Assembly (NCBI GenBank): GCA_002399445.1
Contig: DHDR01000023.1
Location: 1 to 29,819 of the forward strand
Length of the DNA stretch: 29,819 bases
Direction: 5' to 3'
Origin: Ruminococcaceae bacterium UBA4871
Lineage (GTDB): Bacteria > Bacillota > Clostridia > Oscillospirales > Acutalibacteraceae
A program made the position numbers and the translations under genes. Below are positions 22,383 to 29,819 of the stretch, one piece after another; the first letter of the stretch is position 1; every line of letters starts with the position of its first letter. The notes beneath the pieces are model-generated. The model had not been told where the DNA came from, did not search any database, and worked only from the letters and a program-made list of their open reading frames with translations.

Positions 22383-22430
22383 CTTTCTATCGTCCTCCTG
22401 ATGATTTTCCAATTTTATGGAATCGTATCA

Positions 22431-22469
22431 AAAAGGCTCCTGCCCCTTCCGCAAAAGGGACAGGAGCCT
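22431..22469 (-). terminator. trpS T-box terminator
   Basis: Arms GGCTCCTGTCCC and GGGGCAGGAGCC (minus strand) with a T5 tail. It is the off state of the switch. Confidence 0.88.
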
Positions 22470-22692
22470 AAAACTCCTGCGGTACCACCCACATTGGCGT
22501 AAAACGCCCACTCGATTCCGGGATAACGGGCGGAAGCCCGGCTTTCCTATAAGGTATTACACCGTTTGGTCTGCCCTCAAAAGCCCATTCAGCGGGAACT
22601 TGCACACCGGTTTCCATCCTGCCGGTTCTCTGCCGAACAAATTAGCCGCTTACTCTTCTTTCTCACAGGTTTTCATAAGATATTCCACTTTT
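22431..22692 (-). ncRNA. Tryptophan T-box leader of trpS
   Basis: On the minus strand: GAGAAAGAAGAGTA in Stem I, a specifier loop with UGG (plus 22585-22587, in TGAATGGGC), the antiterminator core TGGGTGGTACCGC (plus 22479-22491), and a terminator with arms GGCTCCTG-CCC and GGG-CAGGAGCC ending in a T-run (plus 22431-22469). Around the T-box core it is nearly identical to the trpX leader. Confidence 0.95.
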
Positions 22693-22697
22693 CCGTT

Positions 22698-22726
22698 ATT
22701 ATAGGGCAGCATGTTCAATTTGTCAA
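22698..22726 (-). promoter_or_regulatory. SigA promoter of trpS
   Basis: On the minus strand TTGACA (plus 22721-22726), 17-base spacer, TATAAT (plus 22698-22703). It shares TTGACAAATTG with the trpX promoter. Confidence 0.9.
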
Positions 22727-22742
22727 GGCAGGTTTTGCTCCT

Positions 22743-23942
22743 TTATCTCTGCTGGTCTGCTGGCCACTCTTTAGCCTGCCTGCCGAGAATGGAAATGCCG
22801 CGGGCAAGGTCTGCGTCTGCTGGAGAAGAATAGTTAATGCGGAAGCTCTGGCACGGTTTGCTGCTGTCTGTCAGAAAAGCGTTGCCGGGCACTACACAGA
22901 CTTTGTTCTGAATCGCTTTTTTGCAGTATTCCATCATGGGAATGGAATCCGGCAGGGTGCACCAGATAAACAGGCCGCCCTGAATGGGCCGATATGTCAG
23001 GGACTGCGCGGTTTCGTTCAGCGCTTTTTCGGCAACTGCATATTTTTTTGCATAAATCTTCTGCAGATTTTTCAGATGCTCCTCAAAATTCCAGCCATGC
23101 AGGAAGCGGTGGATAACATGCTGACTCCAGATGTTCGTGTGGACATCGCTGCCTTGTTTGCAGACAACCATTTTCTGAATGAGTGCGTTTCCGCCCACTG
23201 CAAAGCCAACACGCATGCCGGGAGAGATCGTTTTGCTGAAAGTACCGGAGTAAATGACACGGCCATCAGTATCCAGTGTTTTAATTGATGGAATCCTTTC
23301 TCCCGCAAAACGCAGGTCGCCATACGGGTTGTCTTCCAAAATCAAGGTATCATATTTTTTTGCCAGTGCGTAGATCCCCTGCCTCTTTTCCCAGCTGGTG
23401 GTAATGCCGGTTGGGTTTTGAAAATTGGGAATGGTATAGATGAATTTTACTTTACTATCACTTTTTAAAATTCCCTCAAGCTTCTTTAGATCCATGCCGT
23501 CATCCTGCATCGGGACACCTTTCAGTACGGCATTGTAAGAACGGAAGGAATTAAGCGCACCGACAAAGCTTGGTTCCTCACAAACGACTGTGTCGCCTTC
23601 ATTAATGACAGATTTACCAAGCAGGTCCATGATTTGCTGCGCACCGCTGGTAATCAGAATGCTGTCTCCCGGGGTTGCAATACCACAATGCTGTTTGAGA
23701 AAAGTACTTACATCGTCCCGTAAAGCAGGCAGACCTTCCGTTACACTATACTGCAGGGCATCAATCGGCTGTTCCCGCAGAAGCTCTTCGCTGCATTTGC
23801 GGATAGCATCTACTGGGAATGCATCCGGCGCCGGATTCCCTGCAGAGAGAGAAATAACGTCGGGGTCGGAGGCGTATTTAAAGATTTCACGGATTGCAGA
23901 AGGCTTTAGCTTTTTGACACGGTCAGAGAAACGATAATCCAT
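22743..23942 (-). CDS. PLP-dependent aminotransferase, class I/II (LysN/aromatic type)
   Basis: The 399-residue enzyme is a fold-type I aminotransferase. Visible features: VISLSAGNPAPDAFPVD at the N-terminus, LQYSVTEGLPALRDDV, ITSGAQQIMDLLGK (cofactor phosphate region), FQNPTGITTSWEKR, EDNPYGDLRF, the Schiff-base lysine in SGTFSKTISPGMRVGF, and the substrate-carboxylate arginine in FRINYSSP. Family members act as 2-aminoadipate, aromatic or branched-chain aminotransferases; the exact substrate cannot be read. ATG 23942 has AAGGTGG upstream. It ends just before the trpS promoter, so it is upstream of trpS on the same strand but not under the T-box. Confidence 0.93.
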   Translation of the reverse strand: MDYRFSDRVKKLKPSAIREIFKYASDPDVISLSAGNPAPDAFPVDAIRKCSEELLREQPIDALQYSVTEGLPALRDDVSTFLKQHCGIATPGDSILITSGAQQIMDLLGKSVINEGDTVVCEEPSFVGALNSFRSYNAVLKGVPMQDDGMDLKKLEGILKSDSKVKFIYTIPNFQNPTGITTSWEKRQGIYALAKKYDTLILEDNPYGDLRFAGERIPSIKTLDTDGRVIYSGTFSKTISPGMRVGFAVGGNALIQKMVVCKQGSDVHTNIWSQHVIHRFLHGWNFEEHLKNLQKIYAKKYAVAEKALNETAQSLTYRPIQGGLFIWCTLPDSIPMMEYCKKAIQNKVCVVPGNAFLTDSSKPCQSFRINYSSPADADLARGISILGRQAKEWPADQQR

Positions 23943-24168
23943 TTTTATACCACCTTATTAAGAAACTTTCAGAACTTGACCGGATTTATTTTTAGCGGCT
24001 GTCTGTCAGAAACTGGCTGCAGGAAAAGAAGAACTCGAAATGGGAAAAAGCAGCCGGAAGACTTCAACAAAAATATTCTATCTCATTTTAACACGTTCCG
24101 GCAGGCTGCGCCATAAAAAAATCATTCTGTACGGCTGGTTATGATGCAATCCGACACATTACCATCTG

Positions 24169-24174
24169 TATAAT
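24169..24174 (+). promoter_or_regulatory. Likely spoIIE promoter -10 with possible Spo0A box
   Basis: TATAAT (24169-24174) lacks a good -35 element. At the -35 position the opposite strand reads TGTCGGA (24150-24156 region, one mismatch to the Spo0A box TGTCGAA), as in Spo0A-driven spoIIE promoters. The 360-base gap 23943-24302 also holds imperfect GC-rich repeats (GCAGCCGGAA near 24050 and TTCCGGCAGGCTGC near 24096). Confidence 0.4.
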
Positions 24175-24248
24175 TAGATTACAAGCCTGTAAGAAATTTC
24201 CAGAATAAGTGGACAGGCCCTGTACGATTGCATGCGGATACAGAGCTT

Positions 24249-24264
24249 CTCCGGAATTCCGGAG
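24249..24264. repeat. 16-bp perfect palindrome upstream of spoIIE
   Basis: CTCCGGAATTCCGGAG is self-complementary and lies in the probable 5' leader of spoIIE, about 40 bases before the start codon. Confidence 0.7.
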
Positions 24265-24302
24265 TCGGAGTCACAGATAAAGGAGAAACGGAGTGAACAG
24301 AT

Positions 24303-26426
24303 ATGACAAAAGAGCAGTTGCTTACACAGGTGAAACCGCAGTCTATCATGAAAAGCATTGCCCGGCAGGCCGTGTTTTTTGTGCTTGGGCTGCTTTCTGC
24401 ACGGGCGGTAGTGTTTGGGCGATGTGCACCTTTCGGTGTGGCAATGGCGGCGGCCGGTCCGTGGGAGTGTACCGCCGCTATCACCCTTGGGGCTGCGCTG
24501 GGGTACATTCTTCCGGGTGAGATTGTTGTCCCTATGCACTGCCTGATGGCGCTGCTGGCCTGTGTGGGCATCCGCTGGGCACTGCAGGGCGCGGCGATGC
24601 GATGGGTGCGCTCGCGGGCAGGATTTGCAGCGCTTTTGGCAGGCATTCCCTTATTTTGTACGGGTATGATTGTCTTCTTTGTGAAAGAAGCGGGGGGCGC
24701 CGATGCGGCTTATGCAATCTCGGAGGCACTTTTGAGCGGGGCATGGGCTTATTTCTTCTCAAGGACTGTGAATCTCTTTTCCGATCAGCATCTTCCAGGG
24801 CGTTACCTTCCGCAGGAACTTGCTTGTGCTGCTTTTTCTGCAGGCGTTTTTTTGCTGGCACTGGCGGTTCTTCGGGTTGGACCTATTTCCGCAGGTGGTT
24901 TACTGGCAGTTCTGATCATTTTGTATGCCAGTGAGTACAGCGGAGTGGCAGGCGGCAGTATTGCCGGCATTGCAGTCGGTACATGTTTTGCGTTTACCGG
25001 AGAGGGACTTTCGGGGCTTGCCGGGGCCTATGGTGTGGGTGGACTGATGGCCGGACTTTTTGCACCGATTGGCCGCTTGCCCGCCGCATGTGCATTCATT
25101 CTCAGCAGTGCAGTTGTCAGCCTGTCCTCTGCCGCAACCACACAGCGGTTAGACACTTTGTGGGAAATTGCAGCGGCTTCCGTCATTTATATGCTCCTGC
25201 CGGAACGGCTGACGGGGGGGCTGTTCAGCCGCTTTACAGCAAAAACGGATGACCGCGAAGCTCCCCGTGCGCAGGACCTCCGCCGGACGGTAGTAGCACG
25301 GCTGGACCATGCTGCAGACGCACTGGGCGAAGTGGCCAGCACAGTTGCACAGGTCGGTGAAAAACTGGATAAGGCACAGCGCCAGCATCAGAGTTCTGCC
25401 CTGCAGGAACTGCGCCGGACGCAAACGGCTCAGGACCGTCAGCGTATGGTTCAGCAATTTACAGCAGTCAGTACGGTAATGGAAGAAATGGCAGCTGAAT
25501 TTGAACTGTTTGAGCGCAGTGATGGGACAAGCGCGAATCTTGTATCAGAAGTTTTGTATGAATTTGCGCTTGAACCGCTGGACGTCAGCTGCCGTGTGGA
25601 CCGTTTTGAGCGAATGACAGTAGAAATTTTGGCGATGCGCGGGGAAGGAGTTAAAGTGAATAAAGCAGAGTTGACAAATGAAATTTCCAAGGCGTGCGGG
25701 CGCACATTTTCGCAGCCGAGCATTAGTCGGACACAGACATCCTGGCGGTTGGTTTTCTGTGAAAAGCCGCGTTTCCGTGCTGTGATGGGCAGTGCCAGAC
25801 ATAACTGCTATAATAACCTGCTGTGCGGAGACAGCACTCGCTGCTTTGAAGACGGAACAGGCAGATACATTGCCATTTTAAGCGATGGTATGGGTACAGG
25901 CGGCCGGGCAGCAGTGGACGGCGTGATGGTTTCCGATTTACTGGCACAGCTGATACAGGCGGGCGTTGGTTTTGACAGTGCTCTGCAGATTGTAAACAAT
26001 GCAATGGGCGTCAAATCAGGAGATGAATCTACGGCTACGGTAGACATTGCCTGTATTGACCTCTATACGGGTATTACAGAATTTATGAAAGCCGGTGCAG
26101 CCATGAGCTTTGTCCGGGAGGACGGGAAAGTCCATCCGGTGGATGCACCCGGAATCCCCGTTGGAATTTTGGAACAGGCATCCTTCCACTGCACACAGGA
26201 AGAACTCGGAAGTGATGATCTCGCTGTCCTTGTGAGTGACGGTGCCTTGTGTGAAGGAACGGCTTGGATTACTGCCCTGTTGGAAGGGGCAAGCGATTCC
26301 AAAACGCCGCAGGAACTGGCAGAAGCAATTGTGGCCGGGGCAGTTGCCCGCCGGAGTGATGAACATGACGATGATGTGACAGCAATCGTTATGAAACTGC
26401 ATGCTTACAGCCAGCAGGCAGATTAG
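24303..26426 (+). CDS. spoIIE: Stage II sporulation protein E (SpoIIE), PP2C phosphatase
   Basis: The 707-residue protein has a polytopic N-terminal membrane region (residues about 15-310, beginning with ARAVVFGRCAPFGVAMAAA, a family hallmark), a coiled-coil regulatory linker (about 325-410, LDHAADALGEVASTVAQVGEKL) and a C-terminal PP2C phosphatase domain (about 490-700) with LSDGMGTGGRAA (about 525), TATVDIACIDLYTG, KAGAAMSFV and LAVLVSDGA (about 640). SpoIIE dephosphorylates SpoIIAA in the forespore to release SigF and also acts at the polar septum. It is somewhat shorter than the Bacillus protein (about 830). ATG 24303 has GGAGAAACGGAG upstream. Its presence supports an endospore-forming host. 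Confidence 0.96.
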   Translation: MTKEQLLTQVKPQSIMKSIARQAVFFVLGLLSARAVVFGRCAPFGVAMAAAGPWECTAAITLGAALGYILPGEIVVPMHCLMALLACVGIRWALQGAAMRWVRSRAGFAALLAGIPLFCTGMIVFFVKEAGGADAAYAISEALLSGAWAYFFSRTVNLFSDQHLPGRYLPQELACAAFSAGVFLLALAVLRVGPISAGGLLAVLIILYASEYSGVAGGSIAGIAVGTCFAFTGEGLSGLAGAYGVGGLMAGLFAPIGRLPAACAFILSSAVVSLSSAATTQRLDTLWEIAAASVIYMLLPERLTGGLFSRFTAKTDDREAPRAQDLRRTVVARLDHAADALGEVASTVAQVGEKLDKAQRQHQSSALQELRRTQTAQDRQRMVQQFTAVSTVMEEMAAEFELFERSDGTSANLVSEVLYEFALEPLDVSCRVDRFERMTVEILAMRGEGVKVNKAELTNEISKACGRTFSQPSISRTQTSWRLVFCEKPRFRAVMGSARHNCYNNLLCGDSTRCFEDGTGRYIAILSDGMGTGGRAAVDGVMVSDLLAQLIQAGVGFDSALQIVNNAMGVKSGDESTATVDIACIDLYTGITEFMKAGAAMSFVREDGKVHPVDAPGIPVGILEQASFHCTQEELGSDDLAVLVSDGALCEGTAWITALLEGASDSKTPQELAEAIVAGAVARRSDEHDDDVTAIVMKLHAYSQQAD

Positions 26427-26463
26427 GCGGCTGATCCATCAATCTTAAACATTACATAAACAA

Positions 26464-26503
26464 AGCAACTGTCTGTATCTTTATACGGACGGCTGCTTTT
26501 TTT
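26464..26503 (+). terminator. Terminator after spoIIE
   Basis: AGCAACTGTCTGTAT pairs with ATACGGACGGCTGCT (a few mismatches) around CTTT and is followed by a T7 run. Confidence 0.85.
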
Positions 26504-26518
26504 GCAGACAAGCTGCCA

Positions 26519-26547
26519 TTGCGTTCTGTTGCCGGCCGTGCTAAAAT
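26519..26547 (+). promoter_or_regulatory. Possible promoter of the GIDE-domain gene
   Basis: TTGCGT (26519-26524), 17-base spacer, TAAAAT (26542-26547), about 33 bases before GTG 26580. Confidence 0.45.
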
Positions 26548-26579
26548 TGGAGAAAAATGATCGAAAGCTGGGGGTAGCG

Positions 26580-27290
26580 GTGCAGCAACTTATTTTGGGG
26601 GCAGCCCTGTTAATTGCAGGAATCTTGCTGAATCTGATTTATAACCGAATGCAGCAAAGCGGAGGAACAACAGATATTCTTGATGTGCGGGAAGTTTCCG
26701 CCAGACTGAAGGAAGGGGAAACCGGCGAATTTACCGTGCGGGCGCCCCTGCAGGCGAAGCATCTGGCAGCTTCTCCGCTGGATGGTAAAAAAAATGCCTA
26801 CTATGAAACCCGAATCCTTGCTCTGGAGGGCAAGAGACAACGGGAAATTTACAGCGCGGCAAGTGAGGAAAAACCTTTTCTGCAGGATGCACCCGGTGGA
26901 GAAAAGTTGTGGGTGGATATCCCGTCTTTTGGGGAGCGGGCGGAACTTTTTCCGGCACATATGGAGACGGTAGTACCTGACTCTCCGGAAGCGAAACGAG
27001 TGGAGCAGCTTACGAAGTATCAGCCCGGAAGTGATTTCCGCGGTTACCGTTTGCTGGAGGGTTGCTTGCAGCCGGGCAGGCAGGTATACTTTTGCGGCGA
27101 AATGTATCGAAAGGATGGGGATTTAATTGCTTCCGGCGGCTTCCACAAAAGCGATTTCTTTACCTATCGGCAGCCAGATAAGACAGCATCCCCCAAAAAA
27201 TCTTCTGTGGCGGGCAAAGTTGCGCTGATCATTGGTGCCATTGCTGTGATTATTGGTTTGGCTGTGATCCTCAGTCATTTCTTGAAATAA
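26580..27290 (+). CDS. GIDE-domain membrane protein
   Basis: The product of about 236 residues has an N-terminal membrane helix (about 4-20), a central domain that fits the prokaryotic GIDE family (PF12483), and a C-terminal membrane helix (about 212-235). In the domain, LQAKHLAASPLDGKKNAYYETRI, then KPFLQDAPGGEKLWVDIPSFGERAEL, and the GYRLLEGCLQPGRQVYFCGEMYRKDGDLIASGG segment correspond to the GIDE pattern of an FL-D-G-VD core and a ...E..L..G..VYV.GE turn. In eukaryotes GIDE occurs in mitochondrial E3 ligases (MULAN); there is no RING here. The start is uncertain: GTG 26580 has TGGGGGT upstream, and no ATG is in frame before it. Function is unknown; it may work with LemA-type proteins. Confidence 0.75.
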   Translation: MQQLILGAALLIAGILLNLIYNRMQQSGGTTDILDVREVSARLKEGETGEFTVRAPLQAKHLAASPLDGKKNAYYETRILALEGKRQREIYSAASEEKPFLQDAPGGEKLWVDIPSFGERAELFPAHMETVVPDSPEAKRVEQLTKYQPGSDFRGYRLLEGCLQPGRQVYFCGEMYRKDGDLIASGGFHKSDFFTYRQPDKTASPKKSSVAGKVALIIGAIAVIIGLAVILSHFLK

Positions 27291-27494
27291 GCGCTGAGAA
27301 AAAACGCTCTGCTGAAATTTCAGAAAAAGATTTTACCTAGCTTTTCTGTCAGAACGATTTTTATTAAATATTAGAATTACAGGTTTTTACAGACTACTCT
27401 ACTATAGAAGATGAAAGAATTTTTCTGTCTGCAGCAAACGCACGAAGAGCAGGTATCATCCATGCCGATACTATAATGAAAAAGAGGCCGAAGA

Positions 27495-28748
27495 ATGAAA
27501 AAATCCATACGCCTTATAGCCACACTTCTGATATTCGTGCTGTTTTCCGGCTGTACACTTCCATGGGATGATTCCCTGCCGGGTAGCAGTGCATTAGTAG
27601 TTTCGCCGGCGTCGTCGGGAACTTTACCTACCGGTAAAGATGCCTGTACCGCAGTGGAGCAGCGCGGCGATTATCAAAGTTTGCCAAACAGTCGTTGCCG
27701 ACAGATGTATGATAAGTTATTGAGTTGTGCTCAGCAGATTACAGGCAAAAAAAATGAAAATGGGTATCTGATAAAAACCGCCAACCTGCTGACGGCAAAG
27801 TTGTCTGACGAGGAAACTAAGAGAACAGTTATGGCTTTTTTTAATGATAATCCACAGATCTTCTGGATATCCAATCAGTATACCTATACTTTCACGCTGA
27901 CGGGAACCAGCGTGCAGCTCTATAGCCGGGTAACTGCACAAGAAAGGGAAAGTTTGCAAAAAAAGTTGGACAGCATCGTCAATCAGATTATGAAAGGTGT
28001 GACCAGACAGCAGTCGGAGCTGGAGCGGGAGGCGACCATTTTTAATGCATTGGCAGACCGCTGCACCTATGACAATGCTGTATCAGCAGACAGCAAACAA
28101 CAGGATTGGCAGCCCTATACAGCTTATGGCGCACTTGTAAAAGGAAAAGCTGTCTGTGACGGATATTCCCGAGCAATGCAATTACTCTGCGGCAAAGCTG
28201 GTGTGCAGTGCCGATTGGTTAATGGCAGTGCCAAGGGAGCAGCTCATATTTGGAACTTGGTGCGCATAGATGGAAAGTGGTATCATTTTGACGCAACCTG
28301 GATGGATAACAATGTCCGTATATATGACTATTTTAATGTAACCGCTGCAATTATTCAGAAAGATCATAAAATCAGTCCGGTTGGCGGAGATTCATCTGAC
28401 TGTAATTTTTCACTTCCTGCTGCGGATTCCATGGAAGCGAACTATTACCGAAAACTTGCAGTTCAGGTTTCTGCGCTGGATCGTGCAAATCGGCTTCGGA
28501 TTGCACGGGCATTGGTAAAAGCAGCGCAGCAGAAGAGCACATCGATAGCGCTGCATATCGATGTGAATTTGCCATACAATTCGACTTTAAATCAGTTGTT
28601 CAATGGGCAGCCGTACTTTTTCCAGTCTTGTGTACAATATGCAAACAGTGCTTTGCCGGAAAAAGAACGTTTATCCTATGCTGCAATGCAGTATAGCACA
28701 GTGGCTGCACAGGGTGGAGTCAGTGTCCGGCTGGCTTATGTAAACTGA
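27495..28748 (+). CDS. Transglutaminase-like lipoprotein
   Basis: The 417-residue product has a lipoprotein signal (MKKSIRLIATLLIFVLFSGC, lipidated cysteine at 20), a helical linker, and a transglutaminase-like domain (about 185-290). The catalytic triad is visible: Cys about 221 in GKAVCDGYSRAMQLLC, His about 251 in AAHIWNLVRI, and Asp about 266 in WYHFDATWMDN. Such secreted proteins act as proteases, amidases or cross-linking enzymes in the envelope; the specific reaction is unknown. A stretch of about 125 residues with no clear domain follows. ATG 27495 has AAAGAGG upstream. It is a single gene. The 204-base gap before it holds AT-rich imperfect repeats and no gene. Confidence 0.88.
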   Translation: MKKSIRLIATLLIFVLFSGCTLPWDDSLPGSSALVVSPASSGTLPTGKDACTAVEQRGDYQSLPNSRCRQMYDKLLSCAQQITGKKNENGYLIKTANLLTAKLSDEETKRTVMAFFNDNPQIFWISNQYTYTFTLTGTSVQLYSRVTAQERESLQKKLDSIVNQIMKGVTRQQSELEREATIFNALADRCTYDNAVSADSKQQDWQPYTAYGALVKGKAVCDGYSRAMQLLCGKAGVQCRLVNGSAKGAAHIWNLVRIDGKWYHFDATWMDNNVRIYDYFNVTAAIIQKDHKISPVGGDSSDCNFSLPAADSMEANYYRKLAVQVSALDRANRLRIARALVKAAQQKSTSIALHIDVNLPYNSTLNQLFNGQPYFFQSCVQYANSALPEKERLSYAAMQYSTVAAQGGVSVRLAYVN

Positions 28749-28792
28749 AGAAATGTGCAGAATTTAGAATTGGTTTGATTGTGAGAAAAAGC

Positions 28793-28821
28793 TTGTATAT
28801 TTTTAAAGTTTAGCGTATAGT
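28793..28821 (+). promoter_or_regulatory. Probable promoter of the DHPS-like gene
   Basis: TTGTAT (28793-28798), 17-base spacer, TATAGT (28816-28821), about 65 bases before ATG 28885. Confidence 0.7.
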
Positions 28822-28884
28822 ATCAGTCAATGGGGAGTGCAGACACGAAAGTGGAGATGAAGCTTAGAGGAGGGCTATTTATTT

Positions 28885-29736
28885 ATGAACAGAGTCTTTC
28901 AGGCAGGTCACTATCAACTGCTACTTGGCAAAAAAAATTATGTAATGGGCATTCTGGATCTGGTTCCCAATAAGTTTGATACGGAGGAACTTGGCCTGTC
29001 TACAGATGCGGCTGTTGCGCAGGCATGGGATATGGCGGCAGTCGGAGCCGCTGGCATTAGTATCAATGGACAGCCAGAACAGCCGGAATGTCCTGCAATT
29101 TCAGCTCAGGCGGAATTGGATCGTTTGCTGCCGGTTTTGGATGCACTTATAAGTGACAAGTTTTCAATACCCATTGCAGTTGAAACACAATATCCTTCGG
29201 TGGCGTATGAGTGTATGAAACACGGAGTCGATATTATCAATGATAGGAATGGATTCTCCAGTCCGGACATGATTGAAGCGGTGGCTGCCAGCCATACTTG
29301 TGGCTGTATTGTCATCCATAAAGGCGGTGCGCAGGACGGAGACATTTTAAATACAATCCGGCAGTTCTTTGAGCGTCAGATTCAGGTTTTGAATGCTTCC
29401 GGTATACAAACAGAACGGATATGTCTTTCCCCGGGTGTGGGCCACGGAAAGACTTATGAGGAAAATCTGCAGATTTTGGCCAATGCAGATAAAATAAGCA
29501 CAGGCGGATGCGGCATGCTCATGACGGCTTCACATAAGCGAGTCATCAGTGCTGCCAGTGGCAATGCGCCTTCTAATCAAGGGACAGCACCCGGTACCAT
29601 TGCAGCAGACAGTATTGCACAATTCTGCGGAATTGATATTGTGTGCGCGCATGATGTGCCGGAGGCTGTACAGGCTGCACGTGTGACGCAGGAAATTCAT
29701 CGCTGCAGGAAAATTGATGGAACAATGAAAATTTAA
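28885..29736 (+). CDS. Dihydropteroate-synthase-like protein, divergent active site
   Basis: The 283-residue protein aligns over its length with DHPS TIM barrels, but several key motifs are changed. MGILNVTPDSF becomes MGILDLVPNKF (21-31), the ESTRPG loop becomes NGQPEQPE, the Asp of (S)DT becomes Glu 100, the pterin-site Asp of DPGxGFGKT becomes Ser 182 in LSPGVGHGKT, and the Arg of RVHDV becomes Cys in VCAHDV (about 254). Asn 119 of INDR and Lys 218 of ASHKR are kept. GGAGGG lies ten bases before ATG 28885. It is probably not a standard FolP; it may have lost the pABA reaction or act on another pterin or corrinoid-type substrate. It stands alone, without folK, folB or folE nearby. Confidence 0.85.
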   Translation: MNRVFQAGHYQLLLGKKNYVMGILDLVPNKFDTEELGLSTDAAVAQAWDMAAVGAAGISINGQPEQPECPAISAQAELDRLLPVLDALISDKFSIPIAVETQYPSVAYECMKHGVDIINDRNGFSSPDMIEAVAASHTCGCIVIHKGGAQDGDILNTIRQFFERQIQVLNASGIQTERICLSPGVGHGKTYEENLQILANADKISTGGCGMLMTASHKRVISAASGNAPSNQGTAPGTIAADSIAQFCGIDIVCAHDVPEAVQAARVTQEIHRCRKIDGTMKI

Positions 29737-29775
29737 CCATTTAGGCCATTAACCTCTAATTTTAGAGAGAAATAT

Positions 29776-29819
29776 ATGGAATGGCTTTTCAGGGCACTGA
29801 AGAAGATACCGCATAGGAA
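29776..29819 (+). CDS. Possible start of a further gene, cut by the window edge
   Basis: ATG 29776 is preceded by AGAGAGAAATAT and opens a frame (MEWLFRALKKIPHR) that stays open to the last base. An AT-rich palindrome (CTCTAATTTTAGAG) lies just before it. Too little is present to name it. Confidence 0.3.
   Translation, partial: MEWLFRALKKIPHR

Noticed and set aside
25149..26402. Long minus-strand frames antisense to spoIIE
   Set aside because: They mirror the GC-rich codons of spoIIE and have no start signals or domain content.

Overview
The window looks like chromosome from an endospore-forming, low-to-mid GC Firmicute of the class Clostridia, probably the Ruminococcaceae/Oscillospiraceae group. 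The basis is a spoIIE gene, T-box and yybP-ykoY RNA leaders, strong SigA promoters (TTGACA, 17-nt spacer, TATAAT), AGGAGG ribosome-binding sites with several TTG/GTG starts, and the overall gene content. The genus assignment is inference. No rRNA, tRNA, CRISPR array, transposase or recognisable defence island was seen.

Layout. 1-1.4 kb: a phage-type lysis remnant (XhlA-like protein and LLH-family holin) preceded by a small gene that appears frameshifted. 1.4-5.1 kb, minus strand: a P-type cation ATPase behind a clear yybP-ykoY (Mn2+) riboswitch, and a single-pass membrane protein with low-complexity tails. 5.2-7.2 kb: a YtrA-type GntR repressor with a palindromic operator over its own promoter, in an operon with an ABC exporter. 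7.3-8.5 kb: a two-gene alkylation-repair operon (Ogt-type methyltransferase and AlkD-type glycosylase). 8.5-9.8 kb: a cytidylate-kinase-like protein diverging from two small membrane proteins. 9.8-13.1 kb: a tryptophan T-box leader and a TrpXYZ-type ABC uptake operon. 13.1-14.8 kb: LemA and TPM-domain proteins. 14.8-17.2 kb: a polysaccharide flippase (minus) and a TIGR01440/YwlG-like gene (plus). 17.3-18.2 kb: a candidate small RNA followed by a micro-operon of three very small proteins, the first an HMA-fold protein without its metal-binding cysteines. 18.9-21.1 kb, minus: two tandem paralogous LPG-synthase-TM (UPF0104) membrane proteins. 21.4-23.9 kb, minus: trpS behind its own Trp T-box, and a class I/II aminotransferase. 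24.3-26.4 kb: spoIIE. 26.5-29.7 kb: a GIDE-domain membrane protein, a transglutaminase-like lipoprotein and a dihydropteroate-synthase-like protein with altered active-site residues. A new gene may begin at the right edge.

How the parts connect. The strongest regulatory theme is tryptophan supply. The uptake operon and trpS carry T-box leaders with UGG specifiers that resemble each other closely, including their promoters, so both should be induced by uncharged tRNA-Trp. Metal homeostasis appears in the Mn2+-riboswitch ATPase. Envelope functions recur: flippase, the two UPF0104 proteins, LemA/TPM, GIDE and transglutaminase. The items most likely to be under-described are the structured RNA at 17.34-17.43 kb with its micro-operon, the degenerate DHPS paralogue, the duplicated Trp T-box units, and the orphan holin pair with its frameshifted neighbour. 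I did not find a clearly new multi-gene system.
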